Source: CAYLSO01 sp964386525 (GTDB lineage Bacteria; Eisenbacteria; RBG-16-71-46; DASYSL01). From it: DNA of 9,463 nt. The translations under genes were made by a program, and so were the position numbers. This document shows, piece after piece, positions 7,001 to 9,463 of the stretch. The DNA lies in contig CAYLSO010000166.1 of NCBI GenBank assembly GCA_964386525.1, positions 1 to 9,463 of the forward strand, in the 5' to 3' direction. The notes beneath the pieces were generated by a model that worked only from the letters and a program-made list of their open reading frames with translations, had not been told where the DNA came from and made no database searches. Within the stretch, counting starts at the first letter, position 1. Every line of letters begins with the position of its first letter.

Positions 7001-7584
7001 AATCCCGAGGGCCGGAGACGCTGGGCGAAGAGGTCCAGGTTGCCGAAGCGGTCGTCCGCCCAGACCAGGGTCATGCCGCCGTTGCCGACCGGGACCATGT
7101 CCAGGTCCGACTGATTCCCGGGCTCGGCGCAGACGGCGGTGTTGTCGCTGGCGCTGCAGTTCCACTGCGCCCCGGTCGGGGACGCCGTTCCCAGGGCGGC
7201 CTGGGCCGCGGGCCCATCGCCGCGCTCGCGCGCGAGGTCCTGCCTGGCTCGCAGGAAGCGCTCGCGGCACTCGGCCTTGAGAGCGCCGATCCGCTCCAGC
7301 AGCGACCGGCGCGCCGCGTCGGGGAAGCCGGGCTGCATCTGGAACGCCAGCTCGCGCACGCGATGCCGCCCCTCTTCCTGGATCGCGGCCAGCGCGCGTT
7401 CCTCCGCGGTCGGCGGGGGGAGGAGGCGTGCGCCGGGCAAGGGGGCCGGCGCGGCGACGGCGGTCTGGGTCTCCTGTGTGGCGGGGGCCGCCGGCGGGCC
7501 GGCGGCGGCGAAGGCGGGGATCGAGAACAAGGCCAGGGCCGAGATCGCCCCGGCCCGGCGGATCCAGTGGTCTCGCGGTCTCAT
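4048..7584 (-). CDS. Large exported protein: eight 56-residue propeller-like repeats, PPC-type domains, FlgD-Ig/T9SS-like tail
   Basis: A predicted secreted or surface protein of 1178 residues; its role is unknown. The order visible is: Sec signal peptide (Arg-rich 1-10, hydrophobic 11-25, AFA cleavage site near 26); a helical charged stretch (58-122); eight tandem repeats (about 152-590); a PPC-type domain from YEPNDA (595) to about 706; a region with a CARDB-like strand motif around GQQVLETDEADNTW (815-828); a second PPC-like beta region (about 984-1072, VYEMRLDAGQTAYLSL); and a FlgD-Ig/T9SS-tail-like domain (about 1092-1178) with LELFDVHGRRLREL, WDGRDGAGRRLAAGVY and a final RQVVLL strand. 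No protease or glycosidase motif was seen. The ATG at 7584 is chosen because it begins the signal peptide and follows GGGGGTGAT (aSD-like) by three bases; the frame runs further upstream but overlaps the macrodomain gene out of phase. Cell-surface binding is the likeliest role, by inference. Confidence 0.9.
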   Translation of the reverse strand: MRPRDHWIRRAGAISALALFSIPAFAAAGPPAAPATQETQTAVAAPAPLPGARLLPPPTAEERALAAIQEEGRHRVRELAFQMQPGFPDAARRSLLERIGALKAECRERFLRARQDLARERGDGPAAQAALGTASPTGAQWNCSASDNTAVCAEPGNQSDLDMVPVGNGGMTLVWADDRFGNLDLFAQRLRPSGFREQAWPQSGYVVCAASGHQAGVRGVTDGVGGAILLWTDERGGNRDVYAQHLPVSGIIEPPWPAAGLPVSTKPAHQDVEDALSDGAGGAFVVWIEWNGADNDVYALRVLASGVVNPTWPAAGRRLGPVTGNQSQPRMTADGSGGAIVAWTDSRSGAHAVYAHHLSASGVLDPAWPADGLKVATGSEVGTQPQIVSDGDGGAIVVWQGFASGHYRALAQRLRSWGARDPAWPAAGLAVAPVAADQSEMQALSDAAGGACVAWADARPGDHDIYLQHVRGAGSVDPAWPAGGRVVCASSGDQVQPVLASDGDGGIFVAWHDARSGTVDVYAHRVSAAGVLDTRWPAGGRALCTAPADQFDISLAPDQAGGAIAAWTDQRSAATTGADIYAQRVGPDGDLDDRYEPNDACAEAALLPSGVAEGVIVASGDDDWYVFDVPRSGRLLVDMDYLQERGDIDIALFAGCGGPIVAGSGGVTGSEYLEYTNLGPATSFYLRVFLYSGSCNEYWMQSEIHGTSNIRATWTPADWSSPIVPLDHSYSSSPVLLPAELPSRPAMTYPQWAALHDGPHLLPPWRSELYLDQAEFVGYDDQPDGNAPGPYLFLNYAAFWVRGGRHSLTHWLDAGQQVLETDEADNTWTGQWVWSPLVLGFQAPVVRVSAPPDPGYGAQPNCDGMEFAHASGRAWVTGLAPQDALDDYDLWVYGDPYAGSLAGFSDVLKLSTSTGPYTDFVAGDYSGTPLTVYPAAIRWAAVAGQPFTVDQSDARSRQGNLSWSTGQPEVRWLAQALAAQRLVDVYEMRLDAGQTAYLSLHSTLGADGVRFEVFPPGSGGVHARGEGVSSATSGDYQILTYGAQPAGRYPVVVYRDSGTSLGTSATYDFCWSRTGLIDVPGDAGLPRELAFSGPVRNPAVGGAQLAFALPAAAEVRLELFDVHGRRLRELADGRFEAGQHAVVWDGRDGAGRRLAAGVYWAVFEAGGRRLTRQVVLLH
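5815..7119 (-). repeat. Eight tandem 168-bp coding repeats (56 residues each)
   Basis: Within the exported protein the GG-x-I-x-x-W-x-D motif puts Trp at residues 175, 231, 287, 343, 399, 455, 511 and 567, exactly 56 apart each time. A second landmark, the W of WPAAG-like turns, falls at 200, 256, 312, 368, 424, 480 and 536, again exactly 56. Each unit reads roughly Q-x9-DG-x-GG-x-I-V-x-W-x-D-x-R-S-G-x2-D-V-Y-A-Q-R-x4-G-x2-D-P-x-W-P-x2-G-x-x-V. The copies have diverged at nucleotide level but keep length; only the last has a 3-residue insertion (SAATTG) after its Trp. Cysteines recur at 152, 208, 488 and 544, at the same unit position. The pattern suits a beta-propeller blade (inference). Confidence 0.9.
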
Positions 7585-7732
7585 GGCATCACCCCCGGGG
7601 TGGTGGTCGGATGGATGACTTCGGAGTAGCCAACCGGAAGCGACGGGCAAGGGGGCGGAACAGCCGCGAGCCGAGGGTGGGGCGGGGCCGGGGCCTACTC
7701 CGGAGCAGGGCGCTCCCATCGAGCCGCCAGAA

Positions 7733-7760
7733 AGTATACGCCCCGCACGGCAGAAAGCAA
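7733..7760 (-). promoter_or_regulatory. Candidate sigma70-type promoter for the exported protein
   Basis: On the minus strand TTGCTT (7760-7755) and TATACT (7738-7733) are separated by 16 bases. The -10 matches consensus at 5 of 6 positions and stands out in this GC-rich sequence; the -35 matches at 3 of 6. Transcription would start near 7726, leaving a leader of about 140 bases before the ATG at 7584. A small hairpin, GGAGC/GCTCC (7702-7706 with 7712-7716), would lie close to the 5' end of that RNA. The position just past the macrodomain stop (7785) implies that the exported protein is transcribed separately. Confidence 0.5.
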
Positions 7761-7784
7761 CGCCGGATCGGGGGCGCCGGCAGC

Positions 7785-8288
7785 CTACGACCCGAGCAAC
7801 TCCCGGTAGATCTCCAGGTCCCCGGCGCGGAAGCAGACGAAGCGTACCAGCTCGAGGCTCGGCGGCTGCGCCACGGCCGCCCGCACGGCGGCCACGGCCA
7901 CCGGCGCCGCTGCCTCGGGGGGATAGCCGTAGGCGCCGGCGCTGATGCAGGGGAAGGCGAGGGAGCGCAAGCCGCGCGCGGCCGCCAGGGCGACGGCGCT
8001 GGCGTAACAGCGGCGCAGCAGCTCTGGCTCGCGGCCGAAGCCGCCGTGCCACACCGGGCCGACCGTATGGATGACCCAGCGCGCCCGCAGCAGGTAGCCG
8101 CGCGTGATACGGGCCTCGCCGGTGGGGCAGCCGCCGAGTGTGGCGCACTCCGTCAGCAACTCGGGTCCCGCGGCCCTGTGGATGGCGCCATCGACCCCGC
8201 CGCCCCCCAGCAGCGTGGGGTTGGCGGCGTTGACGATGGCGTCGTCCGCCTGCTGCGTGATGTCGCCGCGGACCGCCTCGAGCCGCGT
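7785..8288 (-). CDS. MacroD/YmdB-like macrodomain protein, start codon unclear
   Basis: Macrodomains of this class bind ADP-ribose and remove it from proteins or hydrolyse O-acetyl-ADP-ribose in the cytoplasm. Counting from the codon at 8288, 167 residues align with a complete domain: VRGDIT (6-11), IVNAANPTLLGGGGVDGAIH (18-37) with Asn23 and Asp33 at the usual catalytic-loop places, GGCPTGEARIT (52-62), VIHTVGPVWHGG (72-83), FPCISAGAYGYP (112-123) and VRFVCF near the end. The match begins at the same point as E. coli YmdB (my recollection), so no domain is missing. However no ATG, GTG or TTG precedes the domain in frame; the first in-frame candidate is TTG at 8159, which would lose the NAAN and GGGVDG loops and is unlikely. 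ACG at 8288, nine bases after an AGGT, is a tentative rare start. The glgB stop (8299) lies just upstream, so translational coupling, a lost start or a sequence error are all possible. Confidence 0.82.
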   Translation of the reverse strand, partial: TRLEAVRGDITQQADDAIVNAANPTLLGGGGVDGAIHRAAGPELLTECATLGGCPTGEARITRGYLLRARWVIHTVGPVWHGGFGREPELLRRCYASAVALAAARGLRSLAFPCISAGAYGYPPEAAAPVAVAAVRAAVAQPPSLELVRFVCFRAGDLEIYRELLGS

Positions 8289-8298
8289 CCCGGCGGAC

Positions 8299-9463
8299 CT
8301 ACGGCCCCGGCGCCTCGAACCAGACCGTGGCCAGCGGCGGCAGGGTGACCGGCGCCGACCAGGCGAACTCGCGCCACGGGTGGGCCTCGGCCTGCACGCC
8401 GCCGGCGTTGCCCATGTTGCTGCCGGCGTAGAGGGCCGAGTCGGTGTTGAGCAGCTCCTTGTAGAAGCCGGGGCGCGGCAGCCCCAGGCGGTAGCCGACG
8501 CGCGGCACCGGCGAGAGGTTGCACACGCAGACGATGCGGCGGTCGCTGGACGGCGCGATGCGCATGTAGGCGATGAGGTTGTCGTCGGCGCTGTTGACGT
8601 CGATCCACTGGAAGCCGGCCGGCTCGGCGTCGGCCTCCCACAGGGCCGGCTCGCCGCGGTAGATGCGGTTGAGATCGCGCACCAGGGCCAAGAGGCCGCT
8701 GTGCTCGGCGCCCAGGAGCACGTGCCAGTCGAGGCTCTTGTTGACGTTCCACTCGTCCCACTGCCCGAACTCGCCGCCCATGAAGAGCAGCTTCTTGCCC
8801 GGGTGCGCCCACATGTGGCCGTAGAGCGAGCGCAGGTTGGCGAACTTCTGCCAGCGGTCGCCGGGCATCTTGGAGAGTAGCGAGCGCTTGCCGTGCACGA
8901 CCTCGTCGTGGGAGAGCGGCAGCACGAAGTTCTCGGCCCAGGCGTAGAGCAGGCCGAAGGTCAGCAGGTTGTGGTGGAAGCGGCGGTGGATGGGGTCTTT
9001 GGTGAAGTAGAGCAGCGTGTCGTGCATCCACCCCATGTTCCACTTGAAGCCGAAGCCCAGCCCGCCGGCGTGGGTCGGCCGGCTCACGCCGGGCCAGGCG
9101 GTCGATTCCTCGGCCATCATCAGGGCCCCGGGGTGGCGGGCGTGCGCCAGCTCGTTGACGCGCCGCAGGAATTCGATGGCCTCGAGGTTCTCGCGCCCGC
9201 CGAAGCGGTTGGGGAGCCACTCGCCGGCACGGCGGCTGTAGTCGCGGTAGAGCATCGAGGCCACGGCGTCGACGCGCATCCCGTCGGCGTGCATCTCGGT
9301 GAGCCAGTAGAGGGCGCTGGCCAGCAGGAAGTTGCGCACCTCGTTGCGGCCGTAGTTGAAGATGTAGGTGCCCCAGTCGGGGTGGTGGCCGATGCGCGGG
9401 TCGAGGTGCTCGTAGAGCGCGGTGCCGTCGAAGCGCCCCAGCGACCACTCGTCGGTGGGGAAG
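8299..9463 (-). CDS. glgB: 1,4-alpha-glucan (glycogen) branching enzyme, N-terminus cut by window edge
   Basis: GlgB (GH13) cuts alpha-1,4 glucan chains and rejoins them through alpha-1,6 bonds in glycogen synthesis in the cytoplasm. The last 387 residues are present; whole enzymes are usually about 630-730. The frame stays open to the right edge with family sequence (FPTDEWSLGRFDGTALYEH at its start), so the GTG at 9339 is internal and not the true start. Visible motifs in this fragment are DWGTYIFNYGRNEVRN, DGMRVDAVASM with the nucleophile Asp at 65, MMAEESTAWPGVSRP with the acid/base Glu at 118 or 119, NMGWMHDTL, LPLSHDEVVHGK with the transition-state Asp, KKLLFMGGEFGQ and the C-terminal LNTDSALYAGSNMGN and LPPLATVWFEAPGP. 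All three catalytic carboxylates are in place, so it should be active. The TAG at 8301-8299 is followed directly by the macrodomain frame. Confidence 0.97.
   Translation of the reverse strand, partial: FPTDEWSLGRFDGTALYEHLDPRIGHHPDWGTYIFNYGRNEVRNFLLASALYWLTEMHADGMRVDAVASMLYRDYSRRAGEWLPNRFGGRENLEAIEFLRRVNELAHARHPGALMMAEESTAWPGVSRPTHAGGLGFGFKWNMGWMHDTLLYFTKDPIHRRFHHNLLTFGLLYAWAENFVLPLSHDEVVHGKRSLLSKMPGDRWQKFANLRSLYGHMWAHPGKKLLFMGGEFGQWDEWNVNKSLDWHVLLGAEHSGLLALVRDLNRIYRGEPALWEADAEPAGFQWIDVNSADDNLIAYMRIAPSSDRRIVCVCNLSPVPRVGYRLGLPRPGFYKELLNTDSALYAGSNMGNAGGVQAEAHPWREFAWSAPVTLPPLATVWFEAPGP

Noticed and set aside
5815..7119. 168-bp periodicity as a CRISPR array or non-coding satellite
   Set aside because: The repeats are diverged in nucleotides, keep the reading frame and encode a conserved residue pattern, so they are protein repeats.
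3331..7629. Very long plus-strand open frame (1432 codons) opposite the exported protein
   Set aside because: It is Arg/Gly/Ala/Val/Asp-rich with no recognisable domain, starts inside pntB out of frame and runs through the terminator. It is a shadow caused by high GC and codon bias; the minus strand has a signal peptide, exact repeats and known domains.
7585..8148. In-frame upstream extension of the exported protein
   Set aside because: The added 188 residues are the macrodomain gene read out of phase, and would bury the signal peptide in the middle of the protein.
8153..9448. Second minus-strand open frame over glgB and a plus-strand frame at 8104-8880
   Set aside because: Both are out-of-phase shadows of glgB, whose own frame carries all catalytic motifs.

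Overview
The window is very GC-rich (by eye around 70%) and densely coded, with the strong third-position G/C bias that produces long meaningless open frames on opposite strands. The organism is a bacterium. The best single clue to lineage is a large secreted protein that combines a periodic 'GG-x-I-x-x-W-x-D-x-R-S-G' repeat, PPC-type domains and a C-terminal FlgD-Ig/T9SS-tail-like domain. From general knowledge this architecture is common in high-GC members of the FCB group and nearby candidate phyla such as Candidatus Eisenbacteria. That placement is inference and no marker gene here proves it.

Layout from left to right. (1) 1-947, minus strand: NADP-dependent isocitrate dehydrogenase (icd), cut by the left edge inside its conserved EAAHGT motif. 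(2) 948-1131: divergent intergenic region with an icd Shine-Dalgarno, a weak promoter candidate and a small AT-rich pocket at the pntAA start. (3) 1132-3961, plus strand: three-gene proton-translocating NAD(P) transhydrogenase operon pntAA-pntAB-pntB, with ATGA overlaps at both junctions. (4) 3962-4047: convergent gap with a strong hairpin terminator. (5) 4048-7584, minus strand: a 1178-residue exported protein with an eight-unit repeat of exactly 56 residues. (6) 7585-7784: its leader and a plausible sigma70-type promoter. (7) 7785 to about 8288, minus strand: a MacroD/YmdB-like macrodomain protein with no recognisable start codon. (8) 8299-9463, minus strand: the C-terminal part of glycogen branching enzyme (glgB), cut by the right edge.

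The left half is about NADPH. Isocitrate dehydrogenase and transhydrogenase are two main cytoplasmic NADPH sources, and here they diverge from one intergenic region. The transhydrogenase is the three-subunit kind, and the likely proton-path histidine sits in PntAB rather than PntB. The right half holds a glycogen enzyme, an ADP-ribose/ADP-ribosyl hydrolase-like protein directly downstream of it, and an apparently separate unit for the exported repeat protein.

I see no mobile element, CRISPR array, tRNA or rRNA, and no clear new multi-gene system. The points most worth a second look are the exact 56-residue periodicity with an apparent ring-closing strand in the exported protein, and the missing start codon of the macrodomain gene.
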